Source: Aequorivita sinensis (GTDB lineage Bacteria > Bacteroidota > Bacteroidia > Flavobacteriales > Flavobacteriaceae). From it: a DNA stretch of 64,000 bases. The DNA is taken from positions 95,143 to 159,142 of the forward strand of contig NZ_VDMC01000005.1 of assembly GCF_006346335.1 (NCBI RefSeq), in the 5' to 3' direction. The notes beneath the pieces are model-generated. The model searched no databases. It was not told the DNA's origin and was given only the letters and a program-made list of their open reading frames with translations. The position numbers and the translations under genes are program-made. Shown here in pieces: positions 45,715 to 54,012 of this stretch. Position 1 is the stretch's first letter; each line of letters starts with the position of its first letter.

Positions 45715-46080
45715 TTAAATAATTTTAAACGTAGCACTTAACTTTAGAGCTATAGTATCTTCGAAAGATGTAGTGTTTTTCACCTTTACCTCTCCATTTT
45801 CTTCAGTAATATCTATAGCAAGCTGCAATTCTGAATTCTTTTCAGGATTGATAATTGCCATAAACTTTATATTGGAAGAAACCGCCAAAAACAATTCCTT
45901 TTCTACTGTTTTTTCAGTTAACTCCTTTATAATCTGAATCATACAAACTCCTGGCATAACTGGATTCCCAGGAAAATGCCCCTTAAAAATATCGTGATTT
46001 TTGTCTAAGTGTACTTTTGCCAAGATGCCTTTTTCGGTCTTCTCGATAGCAATTATTTTGTATAAACCTTCTATGAGCAT
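45715..46080 (-). CDS. FabZ/ApeI-like hotdog 3-hydroxyacyl-ACP dehydratase
   Basis: 121 residues, a single hotdog fold. The catalytic-loop motif HFPGNPVMPGV (35-45) carries the His of FabZ-type dehydratases. The position where FabZ has the catalytic Glu is Gln49 (CMIQIIKEL). In aryl-polyene systems an ApeI-type protein of this kind is reported to work with a second hotdog protein. Here it would dehydrate 3-hydroxyacyl-ACP in each polyene cycle, possibly paired with one of the two hotdog proteins at 57627-58522. It starts one base after the LolB-like gene stop. Confidence 0.8.
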   Translation of the reverse strand: MLIEGLYKIIAIEKTEKGILAKVHLDKNHDIFKGHFPGNPVMPGVCMIQIIKELTEKTVEKELFLAVSSNIKFMAIINPEKNSELQLAIDITEENGEVKVKNTTSFEDTIALKLSATFKII

Positions 46081-46081
46081 G

Positions 46082-46723
46082 CTATTCTTTTTTGAATTTT
46101 TCCAAGTCTATCGTTAACTTGAAGTTGTTGTGTTTTATACTTATGATGTCTGCGATTTCTTTTTCAGTTGAAGTAAAATTAACCTCAACTTTTTCTTTTC
46201 TTTTAGTTGTATTTATAATTTTTTGAAGCTTTCCTGTTTTTTTTTCAAAAAAGTAATAATTGAATCGTTCCTCGGACTGTGTTTTCAAAACATTATGTAC
46301 TTCAGAACTAAAAGTTTCCAAAATATCAGATTTTTCGGTTATCAATAATTTGAAATCGTCTCTCAAAATATTAATTATAAATTTTTTATCTAAGTCTTCA
46401 ACAACAAAATTCTTGGTAAACTTATCTCCATCAAACTGAAAGTCTAATAATTTACTTCCAAATTCAGTTGTAAAAACTACTCTGTGATTTTCTGGACCTG
46501 TCTTTTTTACAATTAATATTCCGCCGAAATTTTTATTGTAAACCTTGATTTTCGCTTTATAAACATAGTCTATTTCTGGATTAGAAAAATATAGATTTTC
46601 GACCACTTTATTCAATTTAGCAACCTCATTCAAATCTATTGGTCGCAATCCTTCTGTGGTCTTTAACGAGCAAGAAGTTAAAGAGAAAACAAGGGATAGA
46701 CTAATTACTGAAAACCGAATCAT
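46082..46723 (-). CDS. Outer-membrane lipoprotein, LolB-like (inferred)
   Basis: 213 residues. Lipoprotein signal MIRFSVISLSLVFSLTSC with a clear lipobox. The mature part is beta-rich with alternating strands (YVYKAKIKVYNKNFGGILIVK, HRVVFTTEFGSKLLDFQF, FTKNFVVEDLDKKF). This layout and its placement directly behind a LolA gene suggest a LolB-like half-barrel that would receive a lipidated cargo. Its start overlaps the LolA gene by 23 bases. No sequence motif proves LolB. A specialised LolA/LolB pair for flexirubin is the favoured reading. Confidence 0.6.
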   Translation of the reverse strand: MIRFSVISLSLVFSLTSCSLKTTEGLRPIDLNEVAKLNKVVENLYFSNPEIDYVYKAKIKVYNKNFGGILIVKKTGPENHRVVFTTEFGSKLLDFQFDGDKFTKNFVVEDLDKKFIINILRDDFKLLITEKSDILETFSSEVHNVLKTQSEERFNYYFFEKKTGKLQKIINTTKRKEKVEVNFTSTEKEIADIISIKHNNFKLTIDLEKFKKE

Positions 46724-47330
46724 TAATCTTACTGTTTAAAACTCGATTGCCAAATATAATCCTTGTAAAGTCTTTTGATGGCTCAATCATTTTTACCTCG
46801 TGAACCTGTGCGTCGTCTTTGTTGAAAAGCAATTCGAAAGAAGCTATATAATTAGCTATTTTTTTGTCTTTAGGCACAAAAACCGCTTTGTAATGTTTCG
46901 ATACTTTATAAAATGAAACCGTAAAATCGGCGTCGTTAAACATATTGCCTTTTACGCTTTTCACGATTAACTCGTTTAATTTCTTAAAGAGATTGCTATT
47001 CCCAATATCGACTTTACTTTTAGTGCCTCCATCATTGATAAGCAGCTTATCTTCTTTAAAAATAACGCTGTATTGATAAGGATTTGTGTACTCCCATTTT
47101 ACCAAATTTGGAGCTTTAAATACCATTTTCCCTGAAGTTTTTACATCATTCGCTAAAAAGTCTAGGTGCTTGAATTGCACAAAATCAGCTTTAATTGAAT
47201 TGGTGCTTTTTGCAGTAGAGATAACTTTTTGTTTGAAAGCAGAAATTTCAGAAGCATTCATCGCAATTTCTTGTGCTGCAATGCTACCGCCGATTAAAAC
47301 AAAAACTAGTAAAAAAAGATAATTACGCAT
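46701..47330 (-). CDS. LolA-type periplasmic lipoprotein/lipid carrier
   Basis: 209 residues. Signal peptide YLFLLVFVLIGGSIAAQ and the LolA fold. Typical segments are TNSIKADFVQFKHLDFLANDVKTSGKMVFKAPNLVKWEYTNPYQY in its order, SNLFKKLNELIVKSVKGN, and YKAVFVPKDKKI. LolA carries lipidated molecules across the periplasm in a hydrophobic half-barrel. The general LolA of the cell is probably encoded elsewhere; this copy likely serves the pigment. It overlaps the upstream deacetylase by eight bases and the LolB-like gene by 23 bases. Confidence 0.85.
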   Translation of the reverse strand: MRNYLFLLVFVLIGGSIAAQEIAMNASEISAFKQKVISTAKSTNSIKADFVQFKHLDFLANDVKTSGKMVFKAPNLVKWEYTNPYQYSVIFKEDKLLINDGGTKSKVDIGNSNLFKKLNELIVKSVKGNMFNDADFTVSFYKVSKHYKAVFVPKDKKIANYIASFELLFNKDDAQVHEVKMIEPSKDFTRIIFGNRVLNSKINDSVFSN

Positions 47331-48099
47331 AAGGTTCTATTTCTAGCAAACGATCCACCGAAACCGACTGCAATTCGTGCGGAGTCAAAGTTAACAATAA
47401 CTGTTCCAATACGGCAACGGATTTTAAACTGCTATCGTGAAGTAATACAATATCACCTTTTCTCAGGTTGGGAATAATGCGTTTTAAAATCTTTTCTTCC
47501 GAAAGATTCGTAGTATCCAAACTGCGTTTACTCCAACCAATAGAGTGATGCCCAGTTTTTTTCAAAGCTTTCTTGATATTCGGATTTGTTACACCAAATG
47601 GAGGACGAAATAATTTAATTTCCTTTCCTGTGATTTCTTTCAGAACAGAATCAGATTTTTTTAAATCGGCTATAATTTTTTCAGAAGAAAAAAATCCAAA
47701 AGTATTGGCGTGTGAAAATGAATGATTCCCTATAGAATGTCCATCTGCTATTATTTCACGGACTAAGTCCGGATGCGTTTCAGCATTTTTTCCTATTATG
47801 AAAAAAGTAGCTTTTGCGTTGTGTTCTTTTAAAAGTGAAAGAATTTTTGGTGTATAATCTGGATTTGGTCCATCGTCGAAAGTGATGGATATATAGTTTT
47901 TTGAAGTTTTATAATTGTGGTTTAAAGACTCTAAATGATAATTCCATTTTATTTGAAAAGACCCAATAGCAGTAATTACTATCCAAATAATTACAAATAA
48001 CACATAAAGCCAAACCGGAACATCACCAAAAAAACCTGTTAGCAGCAATCCAAAAAAGATTACTAAAGCTAAGGCGTTTATGGTGTAGAATTTCAACAT
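47323..48099 (-). CDS. Membrane-anchored polysaccharide deacetylase (NodB domain, CE4)
   Basis: 258 residues. Two N-terminal membrane helices (ALALVIFFGLLLTGFF, WLYVLFVIIWIVITAIG) are followed by a NodB domain. Its motif 1 is TFDDGPNPD (D75, D76) and motif 2 HSIGNHSFSH (metal ligands H126 and H130). Motif 3 is LFRPPFGVTNP, with later LLHDSS. CE4 enzymes remove acetyl groups from N-acetylated sugars using a divalent metal. Its role in the pigment cluster is unclear; it may modify a sugar added by the GT2 enzyme. It overlaps the chain-length-factor-like gene by seven bases. Confidence 0.9.
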   Translation of the reverse strand: MLKFYTINALALVIFFGLLLTGFFGDVPVWLYVLFVIIWIVITAIGSFQIKWNYHLESLNHNYKTSKNYISITFDDGPNPDYTPKILSLLKEHNAKATFFIIGKNAETHPDLVREIIADGHSIGNHSFSHANTFGFFSSEKIIADLKKSDSVLKEITGKEIKLFRPPFGVTNPNIKKALKKTGHHSIGWSKRSLDTTNLSEEKILKRIIPNLRKGDIVLLHDSSLKSVAVLEQLLLTLTPHELQSVSVDRLLEIEPYA

Positions 48100-49157
48100 T
48101 TTTTCAGGAGTACAAGACTGTGGTTTTCACCGCGATATTGGTTGTAACACAGAACAATGTTAGTTTCTGCTGATTCAATATCGTTCAAATTCACTATAGC
48201 AGGAATTTGTTGTGTTTTAATAATTTTTGAAGCCAACCAAACCCCGAATGCCGACACTGTATTATTTTCACCAACTAGGTGTTTGTAGTAAACCTGCTTA
48301 GTGTTTTTGAAGATGTTTTCAGATAGTTGATTGTAATATCCATCAAAATCTACATCACCATTATTACCGAGCACCACAAGATCTAAGTCTTCAGGTTTTA
48401 AGTTATTTTCTTCTAAAAAGTTTTTAATTGTTTCAGAAAGCTTGTCTTTTTGAAGAGTATTGTATGTTTCAACAGCAAGTAATTCAGCATAACTGCTATC
48501 TTTCTTATCGTTAGAAACCACGAAGAAATTAGCACCTTCACTAAATACAGCTCCTTCAGTATTGGAGTTTAAAACTTCTGAAATTGTTACTGGCTCAGGT
48601 TTAACGTGATTAATAACCCGATGAACATTGGTGGTATGTGCGCCTAATTCTTCTACGCCCCCCACTAATATGTTATTAGCTTCGTTATTTTCTAGTTGCA
48701 TTTTAGCGTCTATCAAAGCCGATTCAAACGAAATAGCAGAGTGAACATAAGTGAAATTATAAGCTTTACACTCCATTCCTAAAGCTATCTGCCCAGCAAC
48801 TGTATTATGTGTACTTTGTATAAAGGAAGTAGGGGTTAAGTATTGCTCGTTGTTATCAATAATAGCACTGACAAATTTTTCAGAATCGATCATGCAACCC
48901 ATTCCTGTTCCTGTAATTATAGCATCTACCGTTTCGATCCCTGCTTCTTCCATTGCAAGTTTTGAAGCTACAACACCCATTTTAATTCCTTTTGCCATCC
49001 GTCTAGCAGCTGCAGGCGGTATGTGCTCTTTATAGTTTGGGTCGAAGGCTGGAATTACATTGTCATTATATTCAATAATATCATCTAAAAAGGATGCACT
49101 CTCAAAGGTTTTTTGAGGTGAAATAGAAGCGATACTATTAATATACACCTTTTTCAT
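48093..49157 (-). CDS. Ketosynthase-like protein without catalytic Cys (chain length factor type)
   Basis: 354 residues from the ATG at 49157, which shares one base with the stop codon of the ketosynthase upstream; a longer frame reaches into that gene and is unlikely. The thiolase fold is recognisable (AIITGTGMGCMID, ESALIDAKMQLENNEANNILVGGVEE). At the nucleophile position the sequence is TYVHSAISFE, so Ser140 or His139 takes the place of Cys. The NAHGTAT histidine motif is lost (VLGNNGDVDFDGY), and the second His motif has become LVGENNTVSAFG. It is therefore likely a non-catalytic partner of the 49157-50359 ketosynthase, as in KS:CLF pairs. Confidence 0.85.
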   Translation of the reverse strand: MKKVYINSIASISPQKTFESASFLDDIIEYNDNVIPAFDPNYKEHIPPAAARRMAKGIKMGVVASKLAMEEAGIETVDAIITGTGMGCMIDSEKFVSAIIDNNEQYLTPTSFIQSTHNTVAGQIALGMECKAYNFTYVHSAISFESALIDAKMQLENNEANNILVGGVEELGAHTTNVHRVINHVKPEPVTISEVLNSNTEGAVFSEGANFFVVSNDKKDSSYAELLAVETYNTLQKDKLSETIKNFLEENNLKPEDLDLVVLGNNGDVDFDGYYNQLSENIFKNTKQVYYKHLVGENNTVSAFGVWLASKIIKTQQIPAIVNLNDIESAETNIVLCYNQYRGENHSLVLLKKC

Positions 49158-50359
49158 TAAGCTTCTTTTGAATAGATAACAGTTGAACAATTACCGCCAA
49201 AACCTAATGAATTTGAAAGCACAGTATTTAATTCTTTCTTCTTTAATTCGGTTTGTGGAATTAAATTGAATTCCTTCATCTGAGTTTTAAAATTCAGGTT
49301 GGGAAAAATTACATTTTCTTGTAATGCCAAAACTGAATATACAGCTTCAATCGCTCCAGCTGCGGCCAAAGTATGACCGGTATATGCTTTTGTTGAGCTA
49401 AATTCTGGCATTTCATTCTTAAAAATGCGAAGTATTGCTCTCCCTTCCGAAAGATCGTTATTTCCTGTTGCAGTTCCGTGAGCGTTTATATAATCTATAT
49501 CAGACGGATTTAAATTGGCAACTTTTAATGCCTTTTTCATCGCTAGTGTAGCGCCATCACCATTATCAGAAGATGCAGTTTGGTGAAATGCATCATTGGC
49601 ATTTCCATATCCTTTTACGTAAGCGAGTACCTTTTTATTTTCAGCTTTTACCACTTTATCACTTTCTAAAACTAGATAAGCTGCTGCTTCTCCAAGGTTT
49701 AGTCCTTTTCTATTTTCGTCGAAAGGAGTGTTGAAGGTATCGCTTAAAATCATCAAGGTTTTAAATCCGTTGATGGTAAATTTGGAAAGACAATCGGCTC
49801 CGCCTACTACAACTCTATCTAATTTTCCAGATTTTATAAGTCGGGCTCCCAACATAATTGCATTGGCAGCAGAAGAACAAGCAGTACTTATAGTTGTTAC
49901 AAAACTTTCTTCAATGCCTAATTGCTCTGCAATTTTTTGTGTAGAATCTCCAGCGTGATGACTTTCAATATATTTCTGAGGTTCTTTTTCGGTGAGATAT
50001 TCGTAATAGTACTTTTCGGTCATATCCATGCCGCCTACACTCGTACCCGAAACAATGCCTGTTTTATATTTTTTAATATCGGTTATTCCTGCCTGAGTAA
50101 TGGCTTCTTTAGCTGCAATAACACCTAACATCGCAGTACGCGAGAAGTTGTTCTCAGGTGGAAGACCTAGTTGAGCGATTAATTCATCGTTTGTGAATTT
50201 AATTTCGCCAACCATAATTTCTTCGCGTTGTATGGTTTTAATATTATCAACACGAGTAATCCCTTTTTTTTGATTTATAAGCGCATCAAAGTTTTCAGCT
50301 ACATTGTTTCCAATGGCCGAAATTATCCCCATTCCGGTTATCGCTACGCCTTTACTCAT
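49157..50359 (-). CDS. FabF-type beta-ketoacyl-ACP synthase (elongating ketosynthase)
   Basis: 400 residues with an intact Cys-His-His triad: C161 (ISTACSSAAN), H294 (NAHGTATGN), H329 (YTGHTLAAAGA). It elongates the aryl polyene by condensing malonyl-ACP with the growing chain. It is followed with a one-base overlap by the Cys-less partner, a strong sign of a heterodimer. It is preceded after 66 bases by an ACP gene, which may be its carrier. Confidence 0.93.
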   Translation of the reverse strand: MSKGVAITGMGIISAIGNNVAENFDALINQKKGITRVDNIKTIQREEIMVGEIKFTNDELIAQLGLPPENNFSRTAMLGVIAAKEAITQAGITDIKKYKTGIVSGTSVGGMDMTEKYYYEYLTEKEPQKYIESHHAGDSTQKIAEQLGIEESFVTTISTACSSAANAIMLGARLIKSGKLDRVVVGGADCLSKFTINGFKTLMILSDTFNTPFDENRKGLNLGEAAAYLVLESDKVVKAENKKVLAYVKGYGNANDAFHQTASSDNGDGATLAMKKALKVANLNPSDIDYINAHGTATGNNDLSEGRAILRIFKNEMPEFSSTKAYTGHTLAAAGAIEAVYSVLALQENVIFPNLNFKTQMKEFNLIPQTELKKKELNTVLSNSLGFGGNCSTVIYSKEA

Positions 50360-50425
50360 TTAAACTAGAGACTTTATAATAATTTCAATAAGGTTTTGAC
50401 TGCCCTCAGTCTATAAATTCAAAAA

Positions 50426-50683
50426 TTACTTAGTGCGGTTTGCTTCTATATAATCTGCCATTACTTGTACAGATTCAAATATTTTGCGTCCTTCTTTCGG
50501 ATCACTCAAACGGATACCGTAATCTTTGTCCAACATTACGATAAGCTCCAAAGCATCAATAGAATCTAAGCCAAGACCATCACCAAAAAGTGCGTCATCG
50601 TCAGCAATTTCTTCAACTGAAACATCTTCAAGGTTTAATTGCTCAATTATTTTCGCCTTTAATTCTTCTTTTAATTCGCTCAT
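50426..50683 (-). CDS. Acyl carrier protein
   Basis: 85 residues. The phosphopantetheine site is Ser41 in GLGLDSIDALEL, followed by the typical recognition helix. It tethers polyene intermediates by a thioester. It overlaps the short ketosynthase-like gene by four bases and precedes the ketosynthase pair. A second ACP is at 61606-61848, so starter and extension or DAR branches may use separate carriers. Confidence 0.93.
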   Translation of the reverse strand: MSELKEELKAKIIEQLNLEDVSVEEIADDDALFGDGLGLDSIDALELIVMLDKDYGIRLSDPKEGRKIFESVQVMADYIEANRTK

Positions 50684-51297
50684 AATAAATTATATAATCT
50701 GTTTATTTCTTCAGTGTTATGTACTATTTCGCCTTTGTTTTCAACTAAATATAAAAAAGCTTCATAGCTATTTTCATCAAAATCTACCCAGCCGCATAAT
50801 ACCTTTTCTGCTTTGTTATTTTGCAATAAATTATTGGCATACAGATATAAATGCTCGGCATTGAAGCGGTCAAAGATAAAAAAACTATTCTCAGAATAAA
50901 GTTTGTGTTTTATACTTATCTCCCCAAGACAAATATTCGGTAAAGTATAAACAAAAACTGCCGGACTAGGGAAATATTCGTCTTGGTTTTCAATTGATTT
51001 TTGGTGTTTTCTATCTGTATCTAAACTCGATGCTTTGTTTGAAAATATAAGGGCAATATTGTTTTCCTCTTCACTTAAGCTTTCTTGCTTCAACAATACA
51101 TCGGCCGCTAGAAATGCCAGCTTACTGAGGTTATCCATCTTGAAGAACTTAGAATAACTTGTCTCCAAATATTTATATGCACTCTTTATAAAGTTTGGAA
51201 AATCAGCATCATCTCCTTTAAAAATCACATTTCCGTTTACTGAAACAGTTTGGCTTTTAATATGTGAGTAGCTTTTTATGTGAAATTTATTCGTCAA
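50680..51297 (-). CDS. Short ketosynthase-N-terminal-like protein (Ketoacyl-synt_2-like), no catalytic Cys
   Basis: 205 residues, half the size of a ketosynthase. The segment YFPSPAVFVYTLPNICLGEISIKH resembles the SPxxFxxSxxNxxxGxxxI pattern of the Ketoacyl-synt_2 family. ENSFFIFDRFNAEHLYLYANNLL and KAEKVLCGWVDF resemble the later core strands. There is no nucleophilic Cys in a ketosynthase context. Such short proteins recur in aryl-polyene clusters and are thought to be structural partners or remnants; a role is not established. It overlaps the ACP start by four bases. Confidence 0.65.
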   Translation of the reverse strand: MTNKFHIKSYSHIKSQTVSVNGNVIFKGDDADFPNFIKSAYKYLETSYSKFFKMDNLSKLAFLAADVLLKQESLSEEENNIALIFSNKASSLDTDRKHQKSIENQDEYFPSPAVFVYTLPNICLGEISIKHKLYSENSFFIFDRFNAEHLYLYANNLLQNNKAEKVLCGWVDFDENSYEAFLYLVENKGEIVHNTEEINRLYNLL

Positions 51298-51349
51298 TTT
51301 TATAATTCTTTAGAATCTCAAGTTCGTATAGATGCCCAATTACACCGTT

Positions 51350-52423
51350 TTATTGTGATTTCTTTTTACAAACTAGCATAGTGTGATACTCCCCGATTTT
51401 ACAATCATCGTGTAATTGCAAGCCGGCTTTTTCAATCAGTTTAATAAATACACTCGCAGGGTACATTTTACTATTTCCATTTGCAAGTACTGTAAAATAA
51501 AGTGAAGTTGCTTCTAATATAAACTGCGAAGCCTTAAATGCTTGTCTATCTGTAAAGGTTTCAACAATGATCAACTCGGCATTATCATTCATCGAATCTG
51601 CGCAAGTTTTCAAGATTTTTAAAATTTCATCCTCTGAAAAACAATCTAAAAACTGACACATCCAAATAAGATCTGCACCTGTTGGTATCTGTGGATTTTC
51701 TGAGAGCCAATCTATTGGGTGACCTGTAATTCTGTCTTTAAAGCCTCGTTTTTCGGCATTGGCTAAAGCCATCTTTAATTGTCCAGGTAAATCAACAATG
51801 GTAATGTTTACGTCTTCATTAAATTCGGCACATTTAATTGAAAACTTCCCTGTATTACCTCCAATATCAAATAAGGTTTTTATGTCCTTTTGAAAAATTT
51901 TCTGAAGTGCTTCATCAAAAATATTATCTGAATAATGATGATCAAAATCGAACCAAGCTTTTTGTTCCTCTGGTTGTAATTTTGAAAGCCCTTCGTATAT
52001 AGTTGGCCATTCGCCTAATTCTTTAAGCCCTTCAGGTTTTCCAGTTTTTATAGCATCGTTTAAATGGAACAGGCCTTTGTAGCAAACTTCATTGGTAAAG
52101 TTTAGGTTTACGCTTGTTGTAGTGTCGTAATTTAAAAAGTAACCAACCTTAGACAACTCATACTTTCCTGCTTTACACTTATTAACGATATTTGATGTTT
52201 CTGCAATTTCAAGAAGCACCCCCACACCATATGGACTTAGTGAAAGTTTTTCAGAAATTTCTTCGGCTGTAGGTCCTCCACCTTTTCTATTTTCAAAGAT
52301 ATAATCTAGGATTCCTAATTTCCGAAGCGAAATTGAAGCCTGAAAAACAAATGGCGCAAAGGCTATGCGATGCGCTTCTTCCAAAGCTTCAAATGCGTTA
52401 ATATTCTTTTTATTTGCTTGCAT
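51350..52423 (-). CDS. SAM-dependent class I methyltransferase (O-methyltransferase-like, with winged-helix dimerisation domain)
   Basis: 357 residues. The N-terminal winged-helix-like domain (about 10-110, AFAPFVFQASISLRKLGILDYIFE, TAEEISEKLSLSPYGVGVLLEIAE) is of the type that dimerises plant-like O-methyltransferases. The Rossmann domain follows with the SAM motif KTLFDIGGNTGKFSIKCAEF (about 188-205) and the acidic VDLPGQL. It probably methylates the aryl head group or polyene; flexirubins carry ring methyl groups (inference). It is placed between a ketosynthase and the short KS-like protein. Confidence 0.9.
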   Translation of the reverse strand: MQANKKNINAFEALEEAHRIAFAPFVFQASISLRKLGILDYIFENRKGGGPTAEEISEKLSLSPYGVGVLLEIAETSNIVNKCKAGKYELSKVGYFLNYDTTTSVNLNFTNEVCYKGLFHLNDAIKTGKPEGLKELGEWPTIYEGLSKLQPEEQKAWFDFDHHYSDNIFDEALQKIFQKDIKTLFDIGGNTGKFSIKCAEFNEDVNITIVDLPGQLKMALANAEKRGFKDRITGHPIDWLSENPQIPTGADLIWMCQFLDCFSEDEILKILKTCADSMNDNAELIIVETFTDRQAFKASQFILEATSLYFTVLANGNSKMYPASVFIKLIEKAGLQLHDDCKIGEYHTMLVCKKKSQ

Positions 52424-52432
52424 TATGGTTGG

Positions 52433-53581
52433 TTAATTGGTTGTTTTTTGAAAAACTATTGCTGTATTACAACCTCCAAAACCTGATGCAGTTTTTAGGA
52501 AAACATTCAAGGTTTTCGGTGTATTAGACGTTATTATGTTTATATTTTGTGAAACCCCAAGTTCGGTAAATCCTTTGGAAGAAAAAAGTAAATTTTTTTT
52601 TACAGAATGCATCCCCACGATAGTTTCTAATAATCCAGAGGCACCTAAAGTGTGTCCGAAATATCCTTTTAAGCTATTTAAAGGTACGTTTTCTAATCCT
52701 AATCTATTGAATGCAATTGCTTCCATTTCATCGTTAAATGCGGTAGCAGTTCCGTGAGCCGACACATAATCAATACCTGATGCCTTTACACCTGCCTCTT
52801 TCATTGCTGCATTAACACTTCTATATAAACCTTCACCAGTTCGTGATGGGCCTGAAATATGATTAGCATCATTGCAAGTAGCGTCACCTAAGATTTCAAC
52901 CGCTTCACTGTTTAAGTGTTTTTTTGAAGAGGTAACCAAAATACTTGCTGCCACTTCGCCTAGGTTAATTCCTATTCTATTTTTATCGTAAGGCTTACAA
53001 GGTTCTGATGAAAGGGCTTGAAAAGAATTAAACCCCGATAATATAAATTTAGTAACTAGATCTCCACTTGAAATAAAAATGTGGTCGTATTTTTTTTCAG
53101 CAATAAAACGCTTTGCTGCCGAAATTGCTAAAACTCCCGAAACACAAGCATTAGAAACGACTATTGCCTCACTTTTAAACCCGAAGAAATCCTTCAGGGT
53201 TTTTCCTAACTCACTTAAATATGAGCGACTTTCGTCAAAACTACTTTCTTGTTCAAGAACGTCAATATTTCCCTTGGTTGTTGAAATAATAAGCCCAATC
53301 CTATCATTTAAAGTTATTGAAGATGCATCTATAACTTTTTTTAACGACAGAATTAACATCTGTTCAAGCTTAGTATATTTTGAAGCGTCTGATATTTTGT
53401 TGAATTCTTCCCTTACTACTTCCGAAGAAAGTAAGGAAGCGCAAAATGGTTGAGGTAAGAGAGAATTGTTGTCATATCTATCTAATCCTGAAACGTCATT
53501 AGACATTTTTTCAATAACAGTTTCAGAATCAAATCCAAGACTTGAAAATATATTATTATATGAAAGATATGTTTTAGCCAT
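52433..53581 (-). CDS. FabF-type beta-ketoacyl synthase, second copy
   Basis: 382 residues from the ATG at 53581, two bases after the thioesterase stop; a start 27 bases earlier would overlap that gene. Triad: C146 (VSNACVSGVL), H276 (SAHGTATAFND), H310 (GYFGHTLGASG). The N-terminal third is less conserved than in the copy at 49157-50359, with a short lead (YLSYNNIFSSLGFDSETV). It may serve an early or separate condensation in polyene synthesis, as several aryl-polyene clusters encode three ketosynthases. The exact step cannot be deduced. Confidence 0.9.
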   Translation of the reverse strand: MAKTYLSYNNIFSSLGFDSETVIEKMSNDVSGLDRYDNNSLLPQPFCASLLSSEVVREEFNKISDASKYTKLEQMLILSLKKVIDASSITLNDRIGLIISTTKGNIDVLEQESSFDESRSYLSELGKTLKDFFGFKSEAIVVSNACVSGVLAISAAKRFIAEKKYDHIFISSGDLVTKFILSGFNSFQALSSEPCKPYDKNRIGINLGEVAASILVTSSKKHLNSEAVEILGDATCNDANHISGPSRTGEGLYRSVNAAMKEAGVKASGIDYVSAHGTATAFNDEMEAIAFNRLGLENVPLNSLKGYFGHTLGASGLLETIVGMHSVKKNLLFSSKGFTELGVSQNINIITSNTPKTLNVFLKTASGFGGCNTAIVFQKTTN

Positions 53582-53583
53582 TT

Positions 53584-54012
53584 TTAAACTCCCATTTTCT
53601 CTCTCCACTTAGCAAAAAACTCAGGCATAGTAAGTGAGAGCTTTCCGTCTTCATTTAAAAAAACTTGAATAGTTTCACCTACACATACTTCTTTCCCTTC
53701 AGGGTTATAGATTTTGTATTTAAAAATCATTTTTGCTGCGCGCGAGGGTACAAATGTGGTTTTGATAGTTGCTACATCTCCATATCGCAATGGTAATTTA
53801 TGCTCACAAGTAGATTTAACAATTGGCGAGGTGTAACCATTGGCCTTTTGCTCTAAATATGAAATACCGTGTTCACGCCCAAAGGCTTCTCTACCATCTT
53901 CAAAGTATTGTATATAATTCCCGTGCCAAACAATCCCTAATGGATCGGTTTCGGTGAAACGCACTCGTATTTCAGAAGTGAAACTTATTTCATTTTTTTT
54001 ATCAGACGGCAT
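53584..54012 (-). CDS. Hotdog acyl-CoA/ACP thioesterase (4HBT family)
   Basis: 142 residues. The family motif RVRFTETDPLGIVWHGNYIQYFEDGREAF contains the Asp (TDPLG) used by 4-hydroxybenzoyl-CoA-type thioesterases. It may release or proof-read acyl chains in the cluster. It overlaps the ABC permease gene by 11 bases and is followed two bases on by a ketosynthase gene. Confidence 0.88.
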   Translation of the reverse strand: MPSDKKNEISFTSEIRVRFTETDPLGIVWHGNYIQYFEDGREAFGREHGISYLEQKANGYTSPIVKSTCEHKLPLRYGDVATIKTTFVPSRAAKMIFKYKIYNPEGKEVCVGETIQVFLNEDGKLSLTMPEFFAKWREKMGV

